From Symbiodinium natans (taxonomy: Eukaryota > Sar > Dinophyceae > Suessiales > Symbiodiniaceae): 64,000 bases of DNA. A model generated the notes under the pieces. The model was given only the letters and a program-made list of their open reading frames with translations. It was not told the origin of the DNA and did not search any database. The stretch is from contig CAJNDS010002301.1 in the NCBI GenBank assembly GCA_905221605.1, positions 2,055,692 through 2,119,691 on the forward strand, written 5' to 3'. Positions 1 through 12,400 of this stretch are shown one piece after another (the first letter of the stretch is position 1; every line of letters starts with the position of its first letter). Position numbers and translations under genes: made by a program.

Positions 1-42
<42 letters not shown>

Positions 43-66
43 CAGATATAATATATATATATATAT
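1..66. repeat. CA/TA microsatellite at window edge
   Basis: The window opens inside a (CA)n tract that changes into (TA)n by position 66. It is simple-sequence DNA with no coding signal. Confidence 0.95.
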
Positions 67-207
67 GTACACGTACATGAGAAATAAAGGCCGTTCCACA
101 TCAGAGGCCCTTGCTCTGAGGTTGTCCGAAAACCAAGCATTAAAAGGGTGCCCTTGTTGCCTAAAGGGGTTCACAAGGGAACCTAAACACTCCCCAAAAA
201 GGGAATA

Positions 208-224
208 GCTACTAGTTGCTTAAA

Positions 225-256
<32 letters not shown>

Positions 257-336
257 AAAAAAGTCTTCCTTATTGAGGGTAATATAGGGACTATTCTTTT
301 TCATTCTTTTGGGTTTCTGACGCAAATAGTGGATAA
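208..336. mobile_element. MITE family E (TIR ACTACTAATTGCTTAAGAAC)
   Basis: Short element whose ends are inverted copies of ACTACTAATTGCTTAAGAAC; the right end reads CTTAAGCAAATAGTAG. This copy has poly-C and poly-A tracts just inside the left end. Other copies lie near 1,500-1,585, 11,413-11,521, 12,245-12,355 and 33,091-33,205. The 12,245 and 11,413 copies fall inside introns of the lactone-oxidase gene. No protein is encoded, so it is a non-autonomous DNA element by structure. Confidence 0.7.
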
Positions 337-1593
337 GGATCCCACTGGGCATCTTAGTTGGGGGGTCTAGGTCAGCCTCGACACTACGCCAGAGCCCATG
401 CCGCGGACCCTGTAGACAATAAACGCCGCCACATCCGCCGAAGCACCCCGCAAACCCTGGATCCTAAACCCTAAACCCGAAAACCCTAAACCCTAAAACC
501 GTACATCCCTCAACCCCAACTCCCCCCACCCCCGACAGAAGGCCCGCAAAGCCAGGGCTGTGGCGGTGTTTCAGGCTCATGCCTGAGTGGCTCTGAGGAG
601 CTCCCGACAAAGAAAGGGAAACCTTCAAAGCTTGAAAGTCCGAAAACCCTAAGCTCTTTAGGGTTTAGAGTGTAGGGTTTAGGGATTTTGGTTTAGGGTT
701 TAGGGTTTAGGATTTCGGGTTTAGTGTCCAAATCCCAAAAACCGCCGCGCCTAAACCCCTAAAAGCCCCAAACCCCTTGCGCCCCAAACCCGAAAGGCAC
801 CGAGCCCAAGCCCCAAACCCCCAACCCCAAATTGCCCAGCAGAACCCCGGCCCACCCCCAAACCCTAAACCCCGAACCCCAAACCCTAAACCCCAAACCC
901 CAAACCCTAAAACCCCTAAACCCCCTATAACCCCTAAACCCAAAACCCCATAAACCCTAAACCCTGAGAGCCCCGATTGCTTCCGAGGCTGCCCCGCAGA
1001 TGAGATGTCTGTCCAGGACTTTTGGGTTTGAGGGTCTTCGGGGTTTGGTTTAGGGTTTAGGGTTTAGGGTTTAGGGTCTAGGGTCTAGGGTTTAGGGTTT
1101 AGGGTTTAGGGTTCAGGGTTTAGGGTTGTTTAGGGTTTAGGGTTCGGGGTTTTTTGGGGGCTCGGTTTTGGGACTGGGGGGGGGGGGGGGGGGGTTGTGC
1201 TTTGGATGCTTGGGGTGCTGGAATATGGGGGTTTCGGGTTGAGGGATTGAGGTTTAGGGTTTCGGGGTTTCGGGGGCCAAGACGCCAGAGCCTCATAAGC
1301 TTTAGACAAGGAGGGGTTGCGTGAATGTGCTCTGCCATGGGCATGCCCAGATATCCCAATACACCTGAATCAAGGAATATACCTTACAAACCTATACAAT
1401 ACTTACACTCCTTAGTCTGGGTCTAGGTTTTTGGCCCCTATGGTACTTCAGTGATAGGTATGTCTTTTCTGAGGGGAATTGGGCTGTCTGGGTGCGTCAA
1501 AACTACTAATTGCTTGAGACCCCAAAAAATCGGGTAATATAGGGATTATCATTTTATATTCTTTTGGGGTTCTTAAGCAAATAGTAGAAAAAC

Positions 1594-1660
1594 CTGAAGG
1601 CCACCAGAGCACGGTGTACCAGGCTTGTGCTCGCAGGCTACGTGAGAGTGATGACAGCAC
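1594..1660 (-). CDS. Exon-like segment, unrecognised protein
   Basis: Minus-strand open segment of 22 codons bounded by CAG|GTG upstream and CAG|GTTTTT downstream, so the CAGGT direct repeat is present at both edges. It contains the residues AQAWYTVLWWPS. No family is recognised and no partner exon was assigned. Short open frames arise by chance in this GC-rich DNA; the symmetric splice-like borders are the only positive evidence. Confidence 0.35.
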
Positions 1661-1935
1661 CTGCGCGGGAGTTTAGAACCTTAGGATTTCACCGGGGGGG
1701 GGGGGGGGGGGGCCAGCATGCGCACCCCCTGAAAACCCTAAACATCCCTAAGCCCACAACCCTAAAACCCTAAACCCTAAACCCTAGCTAAACCCTGAAC
1801 CCTAAACCCTAAACCACACACCCTCTAAGGGAAGTGGCTTCGGGGTATCTTGTGAGCCTTGGGCCAAATGACACCCCGTGTCCACCTTCAAGCACAAAAC
1901 TTTAAAACGGTGCCGTGACCTCAGGTTGTACCCTT

Positions 1936-2069
1936 TTTAGGGTTTAGGGTTTAGGGTTTAAGTTTAGGGTTTAGGGTTTAGGGTTTAGGGTTTAGGGTTT
2001 AGGGTTTAGGGTTTAGGGTTTAGGGTTTAGGGTTTAGGGTTTAGGGTTTAGGGTTTAGGGTTTAGGGTT
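1936..2069 (+). repeat. Long TTTAGGG array
   Basis: About eighteen nearly perfect TTTAGGG units in plus orientation. The neighbouring blocks at about 1,730-1,815 and 2,156-2,210 have the opposite orientation, so this is not a single tract that was later interrupted. Confidence 0.95.
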
Positions 2070-3306
2070 TTGGGGGACTCTTGTTAAAAGTCCTTTAGGG
2101 CAGCACGTATATGAAGGGAACCTCTCTTACCATGTTGAATCCGAATGGGGGGGGTAAAACCCTAAACCCTAAACCCTAAACCCTGAACTTTCCCTAAACC
2201 CTAAACCCTAAAGGGGTACGAGTTTTGGGATCCGTTGAGACTGTCTCCGGAATGCCGTCTGAAGACCTATGCAAAAACAAGGATTTGTTTCGATTCCTAG
2301 CCTCACATTGCATCCTAAGTGGCCCTAAACCCTAAGCCCTAAACCCTAAACCCTAAACCCTAAGCCCTAAGCCCTAAGCCCTAAGCCCTAAGCCCTAAAC
2401 CCTAAACCCTAACCCCTAAATGCAAAGCGCCACATGGTGCAGTCGATTTTGACTCCTCCGACGTGAACCGATGAAGTACTTGGTGCTGCGTTGGCACGGG
2501 AGGTGCAGGTCCCCTAAAGCGTTTAGGGTTTAGGGCTTAGGGCTTAGGGTTTAGGGTTTAGGGTTTAGGGCTTAGGGTTTAGGGTTTGGGCTTTAGGGAT
2601 GCATCTAGCAACTCCACCCCAAATCCTGAACCCCTAAACTCACCCAGGAATGTCCGAAAAAGGGAGGGTCTCTCGTTGACAAACCCTAAACCCTAAACCC
2701 CAACCTAAACATAGTACAAGCCCATGTAACACCCCAAATTGTTACTAGGATGGGCCTTGAAACCAAATATTCCTGAATATAAGCCTCTGAAACCCAATAT
2801 GGGAAAATATGAAATGTTCCAAGGGCCTACCACCGAGGTTAGAAACCCTAAACCCTAAACCCTGAACCGCTCAAATGGCGACTCAGAACTTGAAGTACTG
2901 GTCGAACGTGCCCGGCATCTTACCTGACCATCGAGTGTCGGTTTAGGGTTTAGGGTTTAGGGTTTAGGGTTTAGGGTTTAGGGTTTAGGGTTTAGGGTTT
3001 AGGTGTAGCCCAGTAGCCATATTGTAAGAAGGGCACCATGTTTTTGGTTGGTTGCTTGATAAGGGAACCTTGAACCAAAACAAGGAAAAGGGTGCCACTG
3101 GGCTACCAAGACAGAATTTACAGGGCTTCGGGGTTTTCGGTCTTTCGGGTTTAGGGTGTAGCCCTCAGGATCCATGTACCTATAGAGTATGTACCTGGGC
3201 CCTGAAGCTACTATATACTAAGTATATACGAAATGGGTACATGGGCCCTTAAGGCACCTAAACCCTAAACCCTAAACCCTAAACCCTAAACCCTTAACCC
3301 TAAACC

Positions 3307-3461
3307 CTAAACCCCCAACCTGCATGGATCCTTAGGGTAGGGGATCCCACCTCTGCTAGAAAGCGCGAGCGAGGTGCCTTCGCCCTTCAGTATGGCTTGT
3401 GTCGCATCCTCCCCAGCGAAGCGGTCATAGAAGCCCGCAAGCCTTAGAGCTCCAGTGTGGT
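3307..3461 (-). CDS. GST exon 11 (C-terminus)
   Basis: Begins after a telomere-derived acceptor, CCCTAG|AC, and encodes LRLAGFYDRFAGEDATQAI, the last helix of a GST. The frame then runs to GGG GTT TAG, where the stop is formed by a TTTAGGG unit at 3,307-3,309. An alternative is a donor at AGAG|GTGGG with a further exon downstream. Confidence 0.75.
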
Positions 3462-6400
3462 CTAGGGTTTAGGATTTAGGGTTTAGGGTTTAGGGTTTAG
3501 GGTTTAGGGTTTAGGGTTTAGGGTTTAGGGTTTAGGGTTTACCCTGATAACCCATTGACACATGTTCCTACATATGATCCTCTTAAAAACCAAGAAGTGA
3601 AAAGAGAAAGAATCCCGTAAGCCTACCTGAGCTAGGCTGCCCAGTAACCTAGGCTTAAAAAGGGAGCCCTATTTTTGCTTAAAGGGGTTTATACGGGAAC
3701 CTAACCCCCCCAAAAAAGGGAAGAAGGGTACTACTGGGCATCCTAGTGAAAGGTGTAGGGTGTAGACCTAGGCACCTCCGAGAAGCCTCACAGGCGTTGA
3801 CGCGCCTTCTTTTGGGATTGAGAGTCGCTGAAGTGGATATTACGAGCCCTTTGCTTAGGGTTTAGGGTTTAGGGTTTAGGTTTTAGGGTTTAGGGTTTAG
3901 GGTTTAGGCTCCACTTCCACAACCAAGCAGCTCTGGGTAGTCTGCCAAAATGTTGTCCTGGAGATTCGCTGCTTCAAGCTGCGACTAACTGGAAGTAGGG
4001 TTCGGTTTAGGGCTTAGGGCTTAAGGCTTAGGGCTTAGGGCTTAGGGCTTAGGGCTTAGGGCTTAGGGCTTAGGGCTTAGGGCTTAGGGCTTCGGGCTTA
4101 GGGCTTAGGGCTTAGGGCTTAGGGCTTAGGGTTTAGGGTTTAGGGTTTAGGGTTTAGGGTAACACCTCCAACAGTCCTCAAGGGTACCCTACGAATAAAA
4201 TGGGTGTCCTTTTTGGTTGAAGGGGGTTATAAGGACACCTAGACCTAGACCCCCCCCAGACCCCCCCCATAAATGAACAATTAAGGGTCTGCTCTGGTTC
4301 CTAGAGTCTTAAGCCCGACCCTCCCCCCAAGAAAACAAACCTCCAAGAAACTCGGCCTTACACTCCACTTCCAACACCCTGCCAGTGTTCAGGGATTCGG
4401 CTTGAGAGGCTATTGACGATAACCCTTCAAGGGTTCATTCTACCTAGATTGCTTGTACACATACCCCTGAACCCTCCACCTGAGACGACTTTTGAGGGTG
4501 TACGGACTAGAGGGCTGATTTCCCGGAGAAGCTTATTGCACGCTACAATTAACCTCTTAAAAAAGGGCCTTTATGGAGCTGAACATGGGGATGACAGAGC
4601 CTAGTTGTCCATCCTGGAAGGCGTAGGAGTTTGGGTAACCCTAAACCCTAAACCCTAAACCCTAAACCCTAAACCCTAAACCCTAAACCCTAAACCCTAA
4701 ACCCTAAACCCTAAACCCTAAACCCCAAAAGCCTAAAGATAGGCATCCTCGGAGCCTAGAGCCCATATGAATACATAAAAAGCAAACATAAATCTAAATA
4801 TGTAATATATATATATATACATACTATATGGCCACATGGATATTTATAGCACACTTCTACCCTAAACCCTGAACCCGTATGCCCCAAACCCTAAACCCTA
4901 AACCCTCAACCCTAAACCCTCAACCCTCAACCCTAAACCTTAAACCCTAAACCCTAAACCCTAAACCCTAAATCCTATATTATACAGGTACATGGGCCCT
5001 TCGGGGAGAAAGAGGAGGAGGTCGAGGCCTTGATGAGCTTCAGGGCGTGCAGCGTGGAGAAGAGCTTGCACTCACCCACCGTCACGCCCGAGGTGGTGAA
5101 CTTGCCCCCTGGAGGTGAGGTTAGGGTTTAGGGTTTAGGGTTTAGGGTTTAGGGTTTAGGGTTTAGGGTTAAGGGTTTAGGGTTTAGGGTTTAGGGTTTA
5201 GGGTTTGGGGTTTGGGGTTTAGGGTTTAGGGCTTTGGGTTTAGCGTTTAGGTTTTCCGGGGGTGTGATAGTTCAGCTTAAGGTTCAGGCTTGCCTCCGGG
5301 CCATGCATACCAGATTGCGCAGGCACCCCAAACCTCAAACCCCAAGCAGGATTCGGAAACAAACAAAAAAAAAACAAACAAACAAAAACGAAAGCTCGAA
5401 TTGAAGTGGTAAGCCCTTTTTGTTCAAAGAGGTCTATCTAGGGATTCGAGCCTCAAAAGCAAGAAATACTAGGCATCCTAGAACACCCACATCCCGACAG
5501 CTTGTGCCCACTAGCCTGTGTCTACTTCTGACTGCCGTTGGCTAACCCTTACACTAACCGTCACTAAGGGTCCTTAATATATTGGGGTTTATAGTACCCC
5601 GAATATGAGATAGAATATGATCCCTAGTAAGGACTGTTCGTTTCAGAGGGAACATCCCAACCTGGAGCCCCCGCCGATGTGGGAAACCTCGCCAGCCCTT
5701 GCCTACTGACCTTCATGCTCATAGTCAGCAACCTGGCAAGATGCATCCCTGTGCAGGAACGCCGCCAACGAAAAAACCCTTACAACTCTGAAGCCCTACG
5801 CTCCGAAGGCCAAACCCCTAAACTGGCCAAACTCCTAAACACCAACCCCCCCCCCCCCCGAAACCCGAAACCCGAAACCCCAAACCCCAAACCCGAAACC
5901 CCAAACCCTAAACCCCCAAACCCTAAACCCTAAACCGTAAACCCTAAACCCTAAACCCTAATCCCCAAACCCTAAACCCTAAACGGCTGGGTTTGCTTGG
6001 CCACCCTGAGCTCGGCCGAGGCGCCCGAGCCACCGGATGCCTTGTAGAACGCCTCCGCTGCAGGATGTTTATTATTTGTTTTTGATTTTTTTTTTTTTTT
6101 TGGGGGGGGGGGTTGCTTTTTTTTTCTTTCTTTTTTTTTTTTTTTGGGGGGGGGGGGGGGCAGCTCGCTAAGTTGGGGTTTGGGGTTTGGGGTTTAGGGT
6201 TTAGGGTTTAGGGGTTTGGGGTTTAGGGTTTAGGGTTTAGGGGTTTAGGGGTTTAGGGTTTAGGGTTTAGGGGTTTAGGTGTTTAGGGTTTAGGGTTTAG
6301 GGTTTTTGTAGTTCTCTAAGTTAGGGTCCCTTTCTGGGGGTTAGGGTTTAGGGTTTACGGTCTGGGTTCTGGGGTTTGGGGTTTGGGGCTTTTGGGGGTT

Positions 6401-9400
6401 CTTCTTTAAGGGTCCGTAGTTTTCAGGGGGGACCCAGGAAGAGGACCCTACTCTAAGGAAATACCCATGGGGCTTCGGGCTTTGGGGGATTTTTTGATGC
6501 TGTTTGTGCTTGGGGCTTTTTGGGGCTTTAGGGTTTTTAAGGTTGTCTTTTTTCATGCTAATGGTTCTTTAGTTTTTTTTTTTCTTTCGGTGTTGGGGGC
6601 AAGGCTTTAGGTTTGGGACGCTCCGGCTTGAGGCTCAGGGTTCAGGGGTTGGGCACGGTCTAGGATTCGGAATTCTTTCCGCACCCTAAAGCCTAAAGCT
6701 TAAACCTTTTAGTAAAGAGTTCTCCGAATAAACACATATTCCGTCATACTTACTACTTCAGTTCAGCTAAATGAATTCCAAAGAAAGGCACATCTTCCTG
6801 AACCTAAGTGAATGAAGGGACCTAAGCCCTAAACCCTAAACCCAAGACCCTAAACCCTAAATGTATTCCTTGAACTCTTATGGGGTTGGGCTCCTTCCAC
6901 AAGAAGGGGGCGGAAGGCTATTGTGGCTTCATAGAACCACCGTGCCGTCCCTAAGCCCTTGTTCGGCCTTCCTTCCCTAAACCCTAAACCCTAAACCCTA
7001 AACCCGAAACCCTAAACCCTAAACCCTAAACCCTAAACCCCTAAACCTTTACAAGGTTCGGGGTTGAGGGCATCTTAGGGTTCTAGAGTTTTGGGTTGCG
7101 TGCGAGGAGGGTTTAGGGTTTAGCACGGGGGATGCCGTGCTCTAGACGATCGCAGGCCTAGCGGGGACATCCTCGTTTCCCTTAACCCGAAACCCCAAAC
7201 CCAGAAACCCTAAAATCCTGAAACCCTAAAACCCTAAGTCCCAAAACTCTGAAGCTCTAAACCCAAACCCTAACCCTGCAGCCTGAACCCTAAACCCTGA
7301 CCTAAACGTAAACCCTAAACCCTTAAGCCCGAACCCCCCCCCCCCCAAGACCGTGACCCCTAACAGCCCTACTCGAAAAATAAGCCGACCCCTCGCAAAA
7401 CACCAAGCGTCCCAACACTCTGATATAAACGTGTGCATGTGTATATATGTATATATGTGTGAATATATGTATATATCTATTACATATTTACATATATACT
7501 CGTAAAGTTCTTGAAGGAAATTATAGCTCGTCAGCATCAACATCTTCACAATTCAAAGCCAACATGACTATGAGCCCATGCCCCCCCCCCCCACAACAAA
7601 ACAAAACGGGTTTAGGGTTTAGGGTTTAGGGTTTATGTTCCGAAACCCTCAAACACCCATCCTCCAGCAGCTTCAGGTAGACTTTGAACCCAAAGTTCCT
7701 TCAGCGGCTTCAAAGATGGTTTGGGGTTGAGGGTCTTAGGTCTTAGAGTCTTAGGGTTCAGGGTTTAGGGTTGAGGGTCTTAGGGTTTAGAGCATAAGCC
7801 CGAAGGGCTTCGGGCTATTAGAGGTTTGGGGTTTGGGGGTATTAGGCTTGGAGATTGTAGCTTGGAGTTTGTGGGATTAGGGCCTTTAGAGGTTTAGGCT
7901 TGCATGGCCGAGGGTTTAGGGTTTAGGGTTTTGGGGTTAGGGTTTAGGGGCTTACTGTGCAGCTGTATTCCCATATGCTGCCGACGGACTCACCTGCTTA
8001 TGAGGGCGGCGTAAGACAAACAGGCCAACTCCTGCTGTGGAGGATGGCCACTATAAGAGCATCACCCCAAAGAGCCCAAAACCCCTTAACTGAAGCATAT
8101 ATCTTAAGTCATATTAGGATCCCTCTTATGATTTACGTTAAGGTATATGTAATTCTTAATTCAGGGGCATTGGGCTCTCTGGGACCATGACGGGGGCCGT
8201 ACCTACGGCTTCGGCTAGCTGCCTCGAAGGAAAATGCTCACCCTTACAGCGTGTCAGACATCTCACCATCTGTATGTACATAGGCGTACCATGTGTGTAT
8301 GAAACACATCCTGGGTTCTGCTTTATAAACCCTTTGAAAATTATTTTATGAACAGGTTCCCTTTTATAAGGAAAGAAGGGAAACTAAAAACTATCCCCAA
8401 CCCTAAACCCAGACTCTGATGATATGAAGTAGGGTACATATTTCTTGTACCCCCAAAAGGACACCAGGTATATACACTCACCAAAATTAAAAAAGAACCT
8501 TATATACACTCACCAAAATTAAAAAGGAACCTTATACACACTCACCAAAATTACAAAGGAACCTTATATACACTCACCAAAAACAGTAATATAAACCCTG
8601 CTTCATATGACATACCTATCTTTGCTGACCGCTGGATGGGTGCGACGAGATGAGGTCCGTGTTGGGGAGTCTGCCCGCTCGGACATCAAAACATCGAACA
8701 GGGTTTAGGGTCTAGGGTTTAGGGCTAGGGTTTAGGGTATAGGGTTTAGGGTTTTAGGGTTTTAGGGTTTTAGGGTTTAGGGTTTAGGGCTCAGGGCCGC
8801 GGCGAAGCGAAGCCAGTCGAGCTGCTTGTGGCTCCTTGGTGGCCCAGTAGCCATACTACGAGAATTACGGGTAATCACCCTTTTGGGGTTTAGGGTTTAG
8901 GGCTTGGGTTTAGAGTTTAGGGTTTAGGGTTTAGGGTTTAGGGTTTAGGGTTTAGGGTTTAGGGTTTAGGGTTTAGGGTTTAGGGAACCTAGAACCCCAG
9001 AAAGGCGCAAGAAAGGGCTGCCAAGGCTCTCCATGGCACCCCGCTTTCCAATTAGGCCTCCGAAGCCTGGATGAGTTTATACCTTGGGTTTGGGGTTTAG
9101 GGTTTAGGGTTTAGGGTTTAGGGTTTAGGGTTTAGGGTTTAGGGTTTAGGGTTAGGGGGGGGGGGGCCTAAAAGAACAAAATCTTGATGGCTTTACAAGC
9201 ATTATATTTAAGGGATTACGAGTAAGAAACAACTCTCAACTTGTGATGGCTTTACAAGGATTATACAGGGGATTAAGAGAAATTAAAAGCATAAAACTGA
9301 TGTTCAAACCTAGCCCTGATACGGTGCTCCCGCGGGGTCCGTCGCAGCCTCTCTGGCATCGAGGTCGCCATCATCCGCACCTGCCTTGGCCTCAACATCT

Positions 9401-12400
9401 GCGGCAGCAGCAAGCCGTGCGCTCCGCGCAGAACAACAGCACCTCAGGCACAGCACGATCCTTAGTTGCTGAGTTCATAAGCCCCCGAGTGTCCCTAAAC
9501 CCTAAACCCTAAACCCTAAACCCTAAACCCTAAACCCTAAACCCTAAACCCTAAACCCTAAACCCTAAACCCTAAACCCTAAAGCACTTTCTCATTTCTA
9601 GAGCGGATTCTAGTATCCCAACAAAACTGTAAAGTGTACTCATGTAGCTACAAAGGATCAGGAAGACCAAGAGGCCTACTCCTGATAGCGTCAATGCCCA
9701 GAAAACCTGACTTGTCCAGTAACCTAGGGTTTGGGGTTTAGGGTTTAGGGTTTAGGGTTTAGTGTTTAGGGGAATTGAAGTTCAACCTTTGGGATTCTGT
9801 TGGGAGTAGAATGCCCAAAAAAAGGTTAAAGGTTACCTACTTGTACTCTACTACCAAGAAACATAGGCCACAGCGACGGCGGGAGCAGGGGTGCGGCTCC
9901 TGTACACCAGATCCATCTGATCCCTTTTGCAAAGCGGCGTGCGAAAAACAGAGTTCGGATCGACCTCGTCTATGAGAGCCGCAAATTCTGTCAGCGTCTG
10001 CTCAGGGAACCCATACTCCAGCGTGATCCCTGGGGCGACAAACTTCCCCGCATGCAGTCGCACCTATACAGAACTTGGAACCCTAGCACACATTGTGATT
10101 TTTGTTGTGTCTTAGGAACTACAGTGCCTAAACATATGAAAGTAAGAAAGAAAAAATTCCAAAGAACCCCTAAGGTACGAACGGCAAGGGTGGCTGCAGG
10201 CTCTCCCAGGATTCGAGAATGGTATGCTGAAGTCTTTGAAACTCTTCCTTCGTAGCCCAGTAGCCATCTTGCAATAATAAAAAGAATTAATCAGAACAAG
10301 GAAAATAAGAATGATAATGATAATAAGAATAAGAAGAAGAAGAAGAATAGTAGTAATAATATAAGGGCCCTCTTTTTTGGGTTGGTCGATTACGTTATAA
10401 GGGAACCCAGAACCCGAAAAAGTAAAGCAAAAGGGTACCCTAAACCCTAAACCCTAAACCCTAAACCCTAAACCCTAAACCCTAAACCCTAAACCCTAAA
10501 CCCTAAACCCTAAACTGGGCTACCAAGCTTCCCAGTCGCGATCGAAGAAGAAGTCGATGTTGACGGCTAGCGCCGGCGAAGCCGCCGATGGCGCCATCGG
10601 GGCGACCGTCGGGGGCACCTGGTTTAGGGTTTAGGGTTTAGGGTTTGGGGTTTAGGGTTTAGGGGGTGGCACCTGCCGAAGCGCCAGCGCAGATGGCTTC
10701 CATCTGGGGTTGCTCTGCAGAAGCTCCTGCAAAGATTGCAAGGCGCGCGCCGCGTGGTCAAACGGCACGAAGAACTCCATCTCAATGTGCTGCTCCGGCA
10801 GCAGGTTTGCATGGCTCGCGTGCCAATTTCCGGTTTTTCCCGAGTCGCTTGTAATCACATCCTCCACAAAGGACCTGACAACAGATCCGGACAGCAGCTG
10901 ACGGTCCCATATGGCCGCTCCCTCGATGACTTCTCTCCTAGGATGGAAAACGCTTTGAAAGATACTCCCAAAATAGGATCCCTTTAATTAAACGCAACAA
11001 GGAAAAATAGAAAATAGCCCAGGGGTCTACCTAAGCCCCAAACCCTAAACCCTAAACCCTAAACCCTAAACCCTAAACCCTACACCCTAAACCTAAACCC
11101 TAAACCCTAAACCCTAAACCCTAAACCCTAACCCTAAACCCTAAGCCCTAAACCCTAAACCCTCCCGAGGTTCAGAAGGTCGACTGCCGCAGGTGCTGGT
11201 TCGAGGAAGAGCTCTCGACTGGCAGTAGCATTCTCTTCGGTGCATCTGGTCTCCACGGCAGACCTGGAGTTGATCCAGAGCGCCATGGTAGCCTGACTTA
11301 GGCTTTAGGGTTTAGGGTTTGGGGCTTAGGGTTTAGTCCATGGAAACCTACAGATAACTCCATACCTTACACAAGCAAAACGTGTCTGCTGGCCCCCCGA
11401 ACATATGTCCGAAACTACTATTTGCTCAAGAAGCCCCAAAAACTACAAAATGCCCTACATTACCCTTCTAAGGAAGAATCTTTGTTGTTTTTTGGGGGGG
11501 TTCTTAAGGAAATAGTAGTCACATCCAAGAAGCAGGGCACACCTCCCTCGAGGCCATCCTCTGAAAAAGTGCGGCCATATGCGGCTGCTGAGTCCGCCTG
11601 GTGCCCCACGTGTAGGTCCGAAGAACCTCCACGGAAAGGACGGCCCTGATGATAACGCCGCCTTCAACGCAGGAAAGAAAGGCAAGCCTAAACCCTGTAT
11701 TGTCTGGAACCCTGTGCATCATGAGTGGCAAGGGCTTCCCTAAGCTATAAAACGTAACCCCAAACCAAGACTGCGTGTTGAAGTCACTGGCACCTCTTCC
11801 AACTGTGCCAAAGGAATAACCAAAGGCTTTGTCAGATCTGTTGTAGGTGACAGCAACGGCTGTCCCATTCCTTGGCCACTGTTGTTAGGGTTTAGGGTTT
11901 AGGGGTTTGGGGTTTGGGGTTTGGGGTGTGGGTTTGGGGTTTGGGGTGTGGGTTTGGGGTTGTTAGGAGAAACCCCTAAACCCTCAGACCCTACCTGGGG
12001 CCCTATTTACCTACAGCTTAGTAGCCACTACCCTTAAGTAGTAGGTATAAACCATAAAACTGGAGTAGTAAAGAGGGCGGGTCCCAGGTAAACCTAACCC
12101 TTGCCGACAACGGGCTAGAGTCGGTGTGAATAGTATGCTTCTTATAATCCCTATTCAAGACTGTTAGTATAAGGGTGACCATCCCAACATCTATGTCAGG
12201 GGAAACCCCGAAACCCTCAGACCTCATAAACCCCTTTGCCAACAAACTACTAATTGCTTAAGAACCCCGAAAATATGAAATATACTCTTCCTTAACTAAG
12301 GGCATTATAGGGATTATCTTTTGTTATTAGTCTTTTCGGGTTCTTAAGCAAATAGTCGGCTAGAGTCGGCGTGAAGTGTGCAAGCCTCAAGCTGATCACG

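Larger units (their letters stand above)
67..3306 (-). other. Stretch downstream of the GST gene: telomeric blocks, MITEs, exon-like islands
   Basis: This stretch holds about a dozen telomeric blocks in both orientations, poly-C, poly-A and poly-G runs, family-E elements near 208-336 and 1,500-1,585, and several short minus-strand islands with an open frame and AG/GT-like edges (near 370-455, 960-1,020, 1,594-1,660, 2,415-2,518). They may be exons of a downstream minus-strand gene. I could not join them into a model or recognise a family. Confidence 0.4.
6058..9651 (-). other. 3' part of GST intron 7: repeats and unassigned open islands
   Basis: Contains poly-T/poly-G runs (6,080-6,160), an AT-rich microsatellite (7,432-7,500), elements of families B (8,071-8,182) and I (8,424-8,612), and many telomeric blocks. 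Open minus-strand islands lie near 6,870-6,955 (WFYEATIAFRPLLVEG), 7,650-7,722 (LKPLKELWVQSLPEAAGGW) and 7,994-8,050 (ends CAG|GTGAGT). They may be 3' exons of the nested oxidase gene, another gene, or chance frames. Confidence 0.4.
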
